Source of the DNA: Reticulitermes lucifugus
Taxonomy: Eukaryota; Arthropoda; Insecta; Blattodea; Rhinotermitidae
Direction of reading: 5' to 3'
Assembly: GCA_026260175.1 (NCBI GenBank)
Contig: JAKCWW010001922.1
Location: forward strand, 1 to 28,351
DNA: 28,351 bases
The position numbers were made by a program, and so were the translations under genes. Of the stretch, positions 9,723 to 21,714 are shown piece by piece. The notes beneath the pieces are model-generated. The model did no database searches and was not told the DNA's origin. It worked only from the letters and a program-made list of their open reading frames with translations. Positions within the stretch are counted from its first letter, which is position 1. Each line of letters opens with the position of its first letter.

Positions 9723-12659
9723 TGTGTTGGGAAGGAACCTAACTGATGGTGCCCCTGTGACTATCTTCTCAGTCACTGAAACATTGTCAGAACAGTTCGT
9801 TATGTTAGATTAATTTCCCGAACCAGAAGATGAAAGCAGAGCCGGCTTCTGAAAACTTGTTTATATTATCAGTCGACGTTGGATAAAATACAAAAAAGGA
9901 GATCGTTTCGGCGTATATTACTGGTGTTATGAGCATTAAATACTATATGCAGGAAACAATAAACGCATATAAAATATTATACGGAACAACTGAAGTTAAG
10001 AGACCTACTCGTAGGTCTAATACTTTATGGGATTATAATATTAAAATTGATTTATGGTCATCGGGCTTAGTGTAGATTCGAATGTCGAATTTCTGTAAAG
10101 AAACTTATGATCATTCATATCTGAGGAAGAAGAAAATTGCTTAGATATGTTAAATAACTGCTTATAGACCTTTTTCTGCGGATTTAGTCAAGAATTTGTC
10201 TGATAATAGTTTGAACTTTTTAAGAGAGTGTTCCTTGAAATATCTGATGTTACGATTAAAAGTGTGCCTGTCTTCGGATCTAGTTCTTTCCTCTTTAGGT
10301 AAATTTACGAGGTGGGACCTGGTAGACAGAACACGTTCATATAACTAGGATTTGTCAGCACGTTAAATAAAACTCTACCTTCTCACTTGCACACAAGAAC
10401 AGCTGTAAATGGGTTATAAAATCTTATTACGGAGAAAAAATTTAGTTGTCCAAATTATTTGGTTCATCAAGTACCGTAATACTGTGTTCTCATGCTACAT
10501 TTCACGGTCTGTTCTTTTAAGAGTATTAAACTGAAGTTACCCAAAATAGTGTTTAAAATCTTTTTTCTTACCTGAGAGAAAATGCTCTTTATATCAAATC
10601 GATTAATGAAATTATGGGAAATAAGCTGTTCAGTACTTTCTAACGACTATATATCACATGAAGAACTAATCAGCTTTTGGATATTTTCTATACTAAGGTT
10701 TAAGTATACAAAAATTTTTCACAAAGTTTCGGAAATCGAATCTGTTTTATACCATGGGTTAAAATTTGGAGAGGCATCTAAAATGTTTGGCCCGTTAGAG
10801 TAGGGCTGTTCTCAATCACTGGACAAAGGGATGTGTATTTTAAACATTGGACGATGGACAGATTACAAATCGTACTGGTTTATATATAAATAATTGATCT
10901 TTATTCTGAGAATCGTACGAAACACATAAATGTTCTCTGGCCAAAATGGATTCTTTAATGTTACAGCGGGTTGTGCATTCACGTGATAACCACTGTGCTT
11001 AAAAGTGATAATCTTTCGTGGCATAATACGTCACTGCTGCAACATTAAGATTTGGTGACAGTAAGCAGTAGAGCCGGGATAGCAATAACATTTTATTTTC
11101 TGAGAGAGTTCTGGTATGTAGTTGAAGATTATCCTCTTTTTTGGAGGTAAATGAAGTTTCTTTGTGCGGCTTATTTTGAAACCGACCCCCCCTATTCCCT
11201 TTTGTACTTTGTGCTAGAGGAACTTAGTGCATTGCATCTCTTTTCTGAGGCTAGTTGAGGAGCTTTATGTTGCATTGTAATATTATGATATGCCTGGACG
11301 TCGCGATATAACAAGCGTGTAGAAACACTCGCACATCTGCATGTACAGTTGTGCGGGACAGGAAGCATCTTCCAGCTGTTTGAACAAGAAATGTATATAC
11401 ACATTGTCTTTCTGTGTGTGCTTTGTCTACAGCAAGCAAACAGAACGTAAGAGACAAAGGAGTTCAAGCTGTAGTCGCGCGTTTGATGGCTCCTCTTCTG
11501 TTATTGTGATTATTCGAATAGCGCTGTATCGAAGATACGGAACGTCATCTCTCATTCGTGTTGGGAGGTTCGGGGTTACAAATTTCATCCCGGTGATTGG
11601 CTGTCCTAATTGTTGTCTGTCGTAATTTGCATCAATTCCTCTGTAACTGCCAGGATAGCAACCTGCCTCAGATCTGCCCACGTACATTTCCTGCCACATC
11701 ATTTACTACCAATTATACACTGATCGCTCTAACATCTGATGTCGGGGTAAACTCGTTCATGTGTCGCAGCTGATAAAACTAAGTGGAATAATGAAGTGTT
11801 TGGGGAAAACTGTAAAGAGGGTTTGCGTGTACATGTGAAGTGTCTGTACCCTGCAGATATACCGCCGCTCCTAAAAGTCGCAGCACCGCAGTAGTTAAAT
11901 AATTCAACTATGAATATTTGCACTTGCGTTCTGTTCATTTTTATTATCAAAATCTTTCAATGTTGTGGGTAAACTAGCTCATATTTATATCAGTTTCTAT
12001 GTCACTGGTTTATGTGTTGAAATTGTTTGTAAATAAGACAGTTTTCCCCGAGAACTTGAGTATAACTACGGTAAAGTAGTTTTTAGGATATTCTGTATTC
12101 TGTCAGATGAATACTTCATTATACACCAAGCAGTAAGTTAAGCCCTAAGTAATGAGTTTATTCAATTCATATTTTTATACTCGCATCTCACCTTCCACCA
12201 AATTTCAAAGGACACAGACGCTGTATGTGAAATTCATGAAGGCCCTCAAGTAACATTATTTTCACAGTATCAATATTTAAAGCAATAGGGACTTTGTGAA
12301 TTGCAATAACCAGCCAAATAGAGCAGGGCCCTTCTTGAGAAGACACGAGTCTCGCATCTGAAAAACAACTACGAGTGCTTTAGGCAGCTTTGTATTTCAT
12401 TATCGTGTTGAAACGATCCGGTAACTACACACAGTCGTTCAGTTCACATTCCTAGATACTATTTCTTTAAGTTTCATTCTATTTTTATATTCCCATTTAG
12501 ATCCAGATTTCATTACCAGAGTTTTTCGAAATAAAATCTTGAATCGACTTCCCATCAGCGCATGGTTTCTAAGTTACTACGTGTGCAGTGTATCTTTTTT
12601 TATCACAGTGTGAGATGACTCAAAATTTAGTAAAATTTAGTTAGGTCCTCAAAGTAAGG
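9723..12659. other. unassigned sequence with one CpG-richer block
   Basis: No gene or known repeat could be assigned. It includes a short perfect palindrome (10001-10018) and a block at about 11190-11702 that is CpG-richer and unusually open on both strands (frames 11192-11467, 11427-11702 on minus; 11341-11625 on plus). None of these translations shows a motif that I recognise. A plus frame at 10582-10803 is likewise unrecognised. Confidence 0.4.
10001..10018. repeat. perfect short palindrome
   Basis: AGACCTAC and its exact complement GTAGGTCT are separated by two bases. There is no evidence that it is a regulatory site. Confidence 0.6.
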
Positions 12660-12998
12660 AGCCGGTATGGATAGTGTGCTGTGGGCTGGAAGCCCGACGG
12701 ATCGTGGTTCGATTCCCCGCCGGGTAAGAGATTTTATCTTCTCCAAAGCATCCTGCCCTGGTATAAGGCCCACCCAGCCTCCTATTCAGTTGTTGCCGGG
12801 ATCTTTTTCCGGGGTTATATAGGCCGTGTCGTGAAGCTTATTTCTCACTTTCATATCTTGCCGAGTTTAAAGATGAGTGGGGCTGTCATTCCACTCCCGC
12901 TTTCTCGTCTTCATGACGTCAACAGGGGCAACTTGATTTTACCTTCCCTTTAAGTAATATGGCCCTTAAAATTAACCAAACCGACCCAAAATAAAAAT
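12660..12998 (+). mobile_element. tRNA-derived SINE, second type
   Basis: A strong B box GGTTCGATTCC lies at 12706-12716, and a weak A box (TGGATAGTGTGC, about 12668-12679) precedes it at tRNA-like spacing. The body differs from the SINE at 8859: it contains GCATCCTGCCCTGG, a TTTTTCCGGGG block and GACGTCAACAGGGGC, and ends in an A-rich tail AAAATAAAAATG near 12998. The sequence right after the B box (GGTAAGAGATTTT) recurs at 26045-26150 on minus, which shows that this is a repeated family. The plus open frame 12681-12953 is a shadow of the element. Confidence 0.8.
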
Positions 12999-15423
12999 GT
13001 GAGATTACAGGTTCTGACGGTGGTGATTATGAAGTTTACGGAACCTTCAAAATAACAAGTTAGGAAACATACGCATACTTCAACAATTCTGGCGCTTTCC
13101 CGCCCACTTCACGTTAATTGTCGTACTGAGAAAAGAACAGTGAATGTAAGACTTAACTCTCCGCTGATATTAAATATACGTGTAAGTTTATAAAGTAAAG
13201 TGAAAAAATGCTTATAGCTCTTTTAGTATATACTTGAAAACTGTATTGTAATAGAATATTGTGCTAAAAATAAAAGAGAGCGATATACAATAAATCTGAT
13301 ATGAACGCAGTCCGAAATGAATCGATACTCCCATATATTTGCATAAATTCGAAAGAGAACAAGAAATCAGGACTTTGCAAATTCTGTAAATTTCAAGTGA
13401 ATTCGGAAGACTAAGGTAATTATTAACTATAAAAACGTAAGGAAATATATGCAGATTGTAACACTATTTGATCAGATTCCTCGAAGATTTTACGGATCTA
13501 CAGAAAACTACTGAGCGTACAATATATTCATTTTTGCCTAACAAGATTTATTCTGTTCGTTTCTCTCTCCATAAATATTTACCGAGTTACGCTTGAGATT
13601 CGCCCACAAACGCATACACACTTAGGCTCATGTGAAGCTTTGGTAACTTTTACCGATTTTAGCCAGAATTAACGTATTGGATAAAATTTTGAAAGATTTA
13701 ATAGAAACGGCCTCACAATGTTTGTATAGTTTTATTATATGTACAGGAAGACAGACGGACAGGCGGATTAATAGATTTAACAATATTGTCGCAGGATTGT
13801 GCATTCATATAGAAATGATTCGACAAAATTTAGTACCAGTCAACCATACCAAGGTTTTTCAAAGTAGTTTTATTTTTATTGGTGTTAAGAGCGGACAGAC
13901 TGACTGACATAAAAATTTGTTCCAGTTTCTTTATTAATGTTTGAAATAGAAATAAACTTCCTTTTCTTGAGTTTAGGTAAATAACAGGTAGGAGACGAAG
14001 GCACAGCTGAACATCGATGTTTTGATATCGTGGTAGTTATTAGGGACTAACACACCTACGGAGTGGCAGTAATTTTGTATGAAATATGGGTGCAATAGGT
14101 CTGACAGGTGAAAAGCAAACTAGTCGGAGAGAAACCTGTCGTAGTGCCACCTATCAACCACGGGTCTTACAATGACTGCTGTGAGATTGAGTCTAATTTT
14201 CTAACTGATTAAAATATATCAACGTTTACATTCAGTGAAGTTAATTTGTGCATAAGAAATTAGATATTGTAAAATATACGCAATTGTATTTTGTACATTT
14301 GTATATTATTGCACAAATAAATAATAGTGGTAATGATAATTAAAACACTTAACAACCGAAATCTGTGTTATTGAAATACATTTTAGAGTAATACATGATA
14401 ATGTGCACGACATTATCATTGCAAAAATTGTCTTGCTTTTATTCTTCTGCGTCACCGATTAAACCTGCTGCCCTAGTTCTGCCGCGAACGTTGTAATTAT
14501 TATCTCATATTAATTAGATCCTCGTAAATTGCATACAGCGTTTGGCGTAAATTTAAGTTCTTTCATCGTAGTTGATGTCTTCGCTTTTCTGAGATATTGC
14601 GTGACGGCGAGTGGTTGTTGCTTTGTAATATTTGTTATGTAAAGTACTTAATGCCTCATTAATCTATGTCATTAATAAAGACAGAAGTAGCTATAGTTCC
14701 CAAGTCCTGTTAGCTCTCAGATCTTACAAAGCATTTGCATAAAAGAGGCGACTGGGAAGAAGTCCAGACGCCAACATTTTCCGCTCGCTGAATTCGATAT
14801 GGTGACTGTAGTGTAAACAAATAACTAATAACTGTACAGTTAGTTATGTCTACTTGCTAAGTTGCTACCAGTGCAGACCCAGTTATTAGAATTAGTATGC
14901 CATATAGAAACTCTAAGGTTTGCACTTTCGCAATTATGTATAATTATCAAAATTTAGCGGCAACATTTAAAAAGTAATATAGCAAGTTTTCGTGTGATTT
15001 ATACATTTACTAAATTTTGCGTCACAATTTAAATGCTCATGTTGTCTCCAGTGGTTCACTAATTACGAAAATCGGACTAAAAGTCATATTTATAATTTAC
15101 GAGGCTTCCACATTATTTAAAGTTCCACAAAAAATGTGAAAACTCGAATATCTGTAATTACACACATTTCAAGATCCGTTATTAAGTATACCTAACGTCG
15201 TTCCTGTGTTGGATAATTGCGCATCTGCCATGTTGGGATTATTTGTTGCAGGAATTAAGAAAATACACTCTTAATTATGGGGCTGCCTCTAATGGGTTCG
15301 TTCTCGTACCGCACGTCATGAAAGCCAGGTTAGATCTTTCCAAATATCTTGAGGTACTGACACTCCAAATTTAGTTTGTCTCCTGAATTTTTATATTTAT
15401 ATTCTATTACCTGATTATATTTT
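12999..15423. other. unassigned AT-rich sequence
   Basis: No gene or mobile element could be assigned. GACAGACGGACAGGCGG near 13750 and GGACAGACTGACTGAC near 13890 look like degraded tetranucleotide repeats. An imperfect palindrome centred on AACTGTACAGTT lies at 14821-14847. Confidence 0.45.
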
Positions 15424-15660
15424 GTTCTTTTGTATGTATGTGTGTGTGAGACTTCGTGGCTGACAGAAGTTGGAGATGTTTAGAATAAGAATACGGAGGA
15501 GAATATCTGGGCATAGAAGGGAAGAATAAAGGGAGAACAATGAAAACTGCAAAATGGGATGTTCCATAATGTGTGGTTCTCCTCAGATGTAATTATTTAT
15601 GATGATAGAGTCAAGAGTGATAAAATTTGCAGGGCACGTACTACGCATGAGAGGGTAGGC
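15424..15660 (+). pseudogene. family B LINE C-terminal remnant
   Basis: Translated with frame changes, the segment gives an LY...CETSWLT start, then MFRIRIRRRISGHRREE, and later IESRVIKFAGHVLRM (about 15605-15652). The order and spacing match the YGCETW..LT, LRVFENKVLRRIFGPKREE and KSRRMRWAGHVARM blocks of insect non-LTR retrotransposon C-termini. In-frame stops (for example TAA after RREE, and TAG at 15656-15658) and frameshifts show that it is dead. Nucleotide blocks such as GAGAATATCTGGGC support common descent rather than chance. Confidence 0.65.
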
Positions 15661-16629
15661 TATAATTGTGTGCTAACTTCTTTTATACAAACTTGAAGGA
15701 TAGAAACGGCTTGGTGAGGACTGACCATAAAAGAGGAAGTAATATTAAAATTAATCCTAAATAAATAGCCTGGGTGCATATATAAACTCTTTCATTTGGC
15801 CCAGAATAAAGACCGGTGGCCATCTCTTTTGAACGTGAGATTTCGTGAATGGGTAATAACTATTAATTTCTGAAGAAGGATCTGTCTGCAAGGTGTTAGT
15901 TCTTTACTGGCTTCCGTAGTTAGTGATAGTGAATTTTCTACACGAGTTTTATAAACTCACTTTCATATGCTAAGTAACTACGAGGTACAGAATCGTATCT
16001 ATGCCCATGTATCAGTGATTTCTGTAACTTGGCAAAGCCTCGCGATGAATGGAATGAAAGAGCCCATTTAGGAAATTACCTGGGAAATAAAAATATTTAT
16101 GGGTCATTGGCACGGCAGTTACTGGGCGGATGATATTCGTAAACCGGACTCAGGAACGCTGACCTCCTTCCTTCTAATTGGTCCTGTAGCTTGTTTTAAT
16201 TTTTCTTCATAAACGCCTTACGTCCTCGTCAAATTCAACGACATTTGGAATTAAAGTTAGTAGATGAATTAGTCAGCAGTGTTAATGGATACGGATTGTA
16301 CAACTGGAGTTTGTTTCTGGGGAAATGTAGAAGTTTATCACGATGCGAAACAATACGTGATAACCATTTCTTCAGACTTGGTTTTGAATATGCCATTAAT
16401 GCGCGATGTAGTTCAGACGATAAGTCGCCGAATTCTCACCTAAGAACCTGGGATCGTTCTCACGTTGCTGCATTTGGAACGTGTAGTGAAAAAAAGTGGG
16501 TTTAGTACAGAATTTTTCCAGAGCACTCCGCAATTATCCTGCCACTTTCCATTCCTCCAACCAATAAGCCATACTGATCTCTTGTCATGGGTTTGTATAC
16601 AATAGACCCATGTAAGGCTGCAGTATCAA
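15661..16629. other. unassigned sequence
   Basis: An 86-codon plus frame (16245-16505) has no recognised motif. Nothing else stands out. Confidence 0.4.
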
Positions 16630-16790
16630 GAAACTTTCTCCGTCGCTCCTAAAATACTAAAATACGACATTATGGGAAAACAAAGTATCAGGACGGATTA
16701 GATTTTAACGGAGAAAAGGAACTTTAGCTGTATGCGGATGATGGTCTTTTACTGGGTGATAATATTAAAAATGAGTCACTTTACCCTACT
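16630..16790 (+). pseudogene. non-LTR reverse transcriptase core remnant (YADD box)
   Basis: In one frame the segment reads DGLDFNGEKEL, a TAG stop (16725-16727), then LYADDGLLLGDNIKN. YADD at 16731-16742 is the catalytic metal-binding motif of reverse transcriptases, and the surrounding pattern (EGLELNG..QLLVYADDVNLLGDNI) is typical of insect LINEs. Just upstream, CTCCGTCGCTCCT and CTAAAATACGACATTATG (about 16640-16675) resemble the SPLLFN..LEYAI block in a shifted frame. Both catalytic aspartates remain, but the stop, frameshifts and loss of the rest of the domain make it inactive. It may belong to family B; too little remains to be sure. Confidence 0.6.
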
Positions 16791-17077
16791 ACCATATTTG
16801 TGTCACTGTTCTTAATGATTCTTTCTCAGATGCGTAGGTTATCATCTGTCTGTTATATTAAGAAAGTTTTCATTTAATCTGTGGAGGAAATAAGTGAATA
16901 CCAACTCTACCTAAAATTTCAGTTCCTTGGGTTATAAAGTAACATGTGTGAAACTTTGTCTCCGAAGCTAAGAGAAATACACAGACTGGCAATGCTCGAT
17001 TTCAGGATTTCGCCTTGGTGTAGCTGCGGTCTTCGCTATGCTGGGATGTCACGTGGCGTAGGTTAGTAGTTGGTTAC
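16791..17077. other. possible further LINE debris
   Basis: TTTCAGTTCCTTGGG near 16917 translates as FQFLG and could be the FKYLG segment normally found downstream of YADD. The link is weak, and nothing else here is recognisable. Confidence 0.2.
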
Positions 17078-17116
17078 CGACGTTTCGAGACAACATATCG
17101 GTCCCATCTTCAAGAG
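17078..17116 (-). repeat. hairpin followed by GAAAC (dispersed motif, copy 3)
   Basis: On minus the order is TTGAAGAT, GGGAC (complement of 17101-17105), a nine-base loop, GTCTC (complement of 17087-17091) and GAAACGTCGG. The stem is 5 bp with one G-U pair. Confidence 0.4.
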
Positions 17117-17529
17117 TCAAACAATCCAAGAAGATTTTTTTACGACTGATGAGTCGACCGATGTGTTTTTTCCAAAACGCCGCTAACTAAATACCAACTT
17201 GCGCTGCGTAACATCCCAGAAGAACGAAAGCCTTGACTCCTGGGGATGTTTGAGAGTCGGATGGGATACATTTGTTTGCGGATGGAGACCAGTTTTAGGT
17301 TGTCATTAACAGAGTAATGAATCTTCCGGTTCCATAAAAGCAGGGCTTTCTCAGCTATCTGAGTAAGTGTTAGTCTCTCACGAGTGTCTCTGCTCCATTG
17401 AGTTAGTTTGTATGCTAGTTATGGTTCATGAACTATGTTAAGTCTGAGGACGTTCGGTCCCTAGCCTATGGCAGAATCTTGAAATTTGGGGATTGGGCAG
17501 AATTATGTTAGTGAAATGACGGGTGATAA
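17117..17529. other. unassigned sequence
   Basis: No gene or repeat could be recognised. Confidence 0.4.
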
Positions 17530-17612
17530 AGAACACGCATATTCATGACATTTGCAGATTCGAATCCGAGACCCTGGTGCTCGTCTGCGCCGTTCAACGC
17601 CTTAAAACTTAG
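17530..17612 (-). mobile_element. tRNA-like SINE head
   Basis: On minus, AAGGCGTTGAACGGCGCAG (complement of about 17585-17603) resembles an A-box and D-arm region, and GGATTCGAATC (complement of 17557-17567) is a near-perfect B box about 35 bases later. The spacing fits a tRNA promoter. No body similar to the other SINEs follows, so the copy is truncated or belongs to another family. GATTCGAATC is itself palindromic, so the strand rests on the A-box match. Confidence 0.4.
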
Positions 17613-17835
17613 TGTCACAGCTTTGAGGTATATAGAAATACTGAATGGTACCGGTGTTCTATGTAATCATTAAATGGCAAAGATGTGTTCCAGTGGTTTC
17701 TGTTAACTGTAACTTCGTGTATCCTCTAGTTTCGTATTCTGTTGTACCCTTTTTTCCTCCCTTTCATCCCCCTTTTTCCGTGCCTGACTGCCTGGCGGGT
17801 TGCCTTCCTTCCTTGAACAGGATCAGTTCGTATAC
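17613..17835. other. unassigned, pyrimidine-rich
   Basis: A CT-rich stretch lies at about 17740-17815 on plus. The plus frame 17645-17860 has no recognised motif. Confidence 0.4.
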
Positions 17836-17960
17836 AGCACGCCGGTGGCCTAGCTCTTAGGCGCTATAACTCTGCACTGGCTGCGTAGTTTTTACGACGT
17901 GTGCCAGATGGCAGGAGTACTGCACGTAGAAGAGTGGAGTGAGAATACCCAACAGCAACT
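17836..17960 (+). mobile_element. possible tRNA-derived SINE fragment
   Basis: TGGCCTAGCTCTTAGGCGC (from 17846) resembles the A-box region of tRNA-derived SINEs, and the segment is GC-richer than its flanks. The expected B box about 35 bases later is not recognisable, so this is tentative. Confidence 0.28.
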
Positions 17961-19184
17961 AGAGCCAAGATTGATGACTGGATTCATTTAATCTCTTTCC
18001 GTCTGAAACCGTACGATCGAATTACTGATGTTTTCTGCCATATAGTCACAAGATAGTAAAATATTTCTTCATGTCTACGGATTTCAACAGTAGTAGACGA
18101 ATGATATGTCATTCATTCGACATTACTGGTTCATTGTAGCTAACCTTATGATTTCATGACTTGATGGGTTCGTGAAGAAAATAATTGACATTTTGTTGTT
18201 TCTATCTTGCTTGTTGTATATTTCTATGCGACTTGGTCTGTAATGTTAAAGGAATAACATAGATTGGAGATATCTGAGAATTAATGCCGATGAAAACGAT
18301 TCGACATAGGAGGGTTTATGAATGTCAAGAATGACAAATAGAAATTTACATAACGAGGAATTTAATGACTGCCACCATTCACCTAGTATTATCACGATAA
18401 CATGTTTAAAAATTACAACCACCGATTCGCGGTTGAGTCAGTAGAATCCCTGCTTCGTGTTCGGGGGGTCATTGTTTCAAATCTTGACCCGGAGTGTGGC
18501 TATGTATATTCTTTATTAGATCATATGGCCGAAACATGTAGCGCATCTTTGATCAAATATGCATACAAAGTCTTTGATCAGTAAACCCAACAGAATGCAC
18601 CACTTAAAAAAAACATAGGAGTAGATGAGAGGACAACATTACATTGCATTGTAGAGAAGCATCTTTAAGCTGTGGATTGGATTTTACTGCCTTATAATAG
18701 GATTCGGTAGACCTAATACTCTTTAAATTTCAAAAACCCCTATAATATGGAGGGAGCTGTTTTAAAATTATGTTAATATAATATTAATGGTTTCTCTTAT
18801 TTTTCCTGACATTTTAAAGTGATTGTTTTCTAAATCTCCATAAAATTATGAAGCATGAATCTGTATTGTAATTTCATCCGGTACACCGGCCCACCCTGTC
18901 AGAAGATAATGTTTCAGTGATCTGTTCTTCTTACAACCTCACAAAGAATTAACATCTTTCTTGCGGTATTTCTCTTAAAATTCAATTTTTTACTGTCAAC
19001 TCTATCACTAACATCACTCTATGTCAGAAATTTTCCAACAGGTGAAAATTGTCTTGCTGTTAAAATTCAGCCGCAGTCCTCTCATTAAATTAAGATGGAA
19101 TATCTACGTTTTTAATTTGGTAAAGTGCAGGAGCTTTTGTGCTTTTGAATTTGTAAGCTGTCTGTATTTTCCTGCCGTTAAATT
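17961..19184. other. unassigned sequence
   Basis: Nothing recognisable except the hairpin motif at 18492-18540. A short GC palindrome (CCGGT-AC-ACCGG) lies near 18879. Confidence 0.4.
18492..18540 (+). repeat. hairpin followed by GAAAC (dispersed motif, copy 4)
   Basis: GGCTAT (18498-18503) can pair with ATGGCC (18525-18530) with one G-U pair, and GAAAC follows at 18531-18535. The loop is longer than in the other copies, and no TGAAGA-like block precedes it. Confidence 0.25.
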
Positions 19185-19692
19185 AAGAAAAGAAGAATCT
19201 TTTAACCAGCAAACTGGACTTAATTTTAAGGAAGCAACTAGTAAAGTGTTACATTTGAAGCATAGCTTTGTATGGTGCTGAAACGTGAACACTTCGGAAA
19301 GTAGATCAGAAATACCTGGAAAGATTGAAATGTGGTTTTGGAGAAGAATTGAAAAGATCAGTTGGACCGATCGTGTGAGAAATGGAGTATTAAACAGAGT
19401 CAAGGAGGAGAGGAATATCCTACATAAAATAAAAAGAAGAAAGACTAACTGGATTGGTCACACCTTGCATAGAAACTGCCTTCTAAAACACGTGATTGAA
19501 GGAAAGTTAGATGGAAGGATAGAAATGACGGGAAAACGATGAAGAAGGCGTAAACAGCTACTGGATGACCTTAAGAAAAAGAGAAGATACTGGAAATTGA
19601 AAGAGGAAGCACTAGATCGTACCGTGTGGAGAACCCGCTTTGGAAGAGGCTACGGACCTGTCGTAAGACACTACAGAATAAATGAAAAGTAA
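19185..19692 (+). pseudogene. family A LINE, C-terminal pseudogene
   Basis: This is the C-terminal part of a non-LTR retrotransposon ORF2-type protein, past the reverse transcriptase domain. Blocks in order are KCYI(stop)SIALYGAET (19244-19279), a second TGA in place of Trp (19280-19282), LRKVDQKYLER, then after a 1-base shift EMWFWRRIEKISWTDRVRN, KEERNILH, NWIGH...RNCLLKHVIEG, and finally RRRKQLLDDL and GRGYGPVVR. A TGA at 19540-19542 sits where related copies have Arg, and the natural end is TAA at 19690-19692. Three stops and a frameshift make it inactive. The same family is on minus at 23066-23460 and on plus at 28269. The clade is probably RTE-like, judging from the short 3' microsatellite of the second copy. 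Confidence 0.85.
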
Positions 19693-21683
19693 GAAACAGA
19701 AGCTAAATGTATTTAGGTTTGCCATTTTTGCTATTGTTCGATTAGAGACGGAAGTCCTGCATTTAGAAGTTTTTATACGTCTACAGGTAATTCAGTCTTA
19801 TAATATTCAGTTGACAGTTTGTAAATTTTGTAGCAGTTAAAAATTTCGTATTTAAAAAAAAAAACTTTTTGAGAATTTTAATAATGTATGTAATAATGAA
19901 CAGATGAGACCTAAACATATTTGAGTGATATTGCTGCTTGCGGTTAACTGTAAGGCCTGTATGACCCACTTCTGCTGCGTTTCGTGATAGTGTGGATTGC
20001 TATTACAAAAAAAAAGATTGCTGATCCTTGATAGAGATGAAGAGGACTGCGTAACAGATTTCCTACAAAATTAATTTCTAAGCTTACGTTGGTAATTACA
20101 TAATCCTTCTCGTTTTGTGGAATAGTTGATTATGCATAGATTGCTAATGCACTAAAACATAGTTGTGCTATTTGTTTTCTTAAAACTTAGTTGTTATTAA
20201 GCCTCTGTTCTCGGAATAACCAGCGATATATTCGAAACACATTGAAGTATGTTTTCATGGGGGTCAGAACAGAATTTTTAAATATTATTCAGAAAAGAAG
20301 TTTCTTCAATATTTAAAGGAAGTCACTACTGACGAATTAAATGTAACATCATAAGTTCAAAACCTAGAAGGAAATATTTTGTGCATTTACGGGCATTCAT
20401 TTCTTTGTATTTTGGTAAAGATTGAAAACGTTCTGACTACAGACACTATTAATATTTTATTTATTTTATAAGTAACTAATATTCATTAATCAGAAACAAA
20501 TTAAATTACCACATATTAAAATCAAAATTGAGAGAAATGATCGTAAAGTGTGCAAACAATTTGCGAGTTAGTCTGTTTTCAGAGCTTAAATCTGAAACCA
20601 GATCGTCCCGAACTGGAAAAGCACAAGGACCTATTCAGTGAGATTCAACGATACCTATTCTGACAGTTAACGTGCATTATGTCGAAATATTTCTTTTGAA
20701 TCCTTTGGAACTTACTGTACTTCTTTAACAGCAGTAAAATGTACCGCAGTTACACATCTGCAGAGAATTTGAGCCAGATACAGAAGATAAATGGCAATCT
20801 AGACCCTGGAAATTATTTTTATCAGTTGCACCTTTATGTCTTAGCCCAGTGACATTGGCTTATTATATTTGTAAAGTTATTTGCATAAACAACTAAAAGT
20901 TAAATTCAATCTAATAGCCTACTACATGACAAGTAAGGAACTAATATACTCCTACAGTTTGTTTGGAAAAACTTCGTGAAGAACATAAATCTAGCTATAT
21001 GAACAGGATGGAAAGTAGATGTAACTATCTCAGGATCGTTTTGAGTGGCTAGGCTTTGTATTAGTGGTGTTAACATTTCAGAATTCCGCTGCAGTAGCCT
21101 TAATTCAATGTCAAACAGGACACTGTGCAACTACACTGCAGCTCTTGTACAATAATTAAAGGTAGTGCAATTTCGAGGTCATTCATTCAACAGAAGTTTT
21201 CAAGCGTCGAATTAAGTCAATGGACTCTTTTAGCTAATATGATGTATCTCGTATCAGACATGTTAAAATATTTATAGACGAGATAGATTATTAAGAAATA
21301 ATGTTGACGCATGTATGTGCATACATATACAATTATACAGAGATAGAAGATATTTGTAATTAATTGCAAAACCTAGTCGTGTGCCCATCTTATGATGTGC
21401 TGACATAGTATCTAACCTCTACTCCACAACCTGTTTCATGGATCGTTTCGGTATTCCTAGAACAAACCCAGGCTTAATTTTTATATTGGAGTGCTGCCGT
21501 ATGGTTTCTTTGTGTTGTAATCTGTGTTCGGTTCTCAACTTTTTCTTCAGCCTCGGCTTCTGTTTCGAAGAGATGACAGTCTCTTAACCCAGCAACAACA
21601 ACCATGGCAACTGGGGTGTGACTCAGCCATTCACTCACTCAATCTCTCTCTGACAAAAGGCTATTATATATAGGGAGATGGTG

Positions 21684-21714
<31 letters not shown>

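Noticed and set aside
9740..9785. CTGATGG ... CACTGAAAC, superficially like a hammerhead core
   Set aside because: There is an extra base between the stem and GAAAC and the stem is only about 3 bp; chance is likely.
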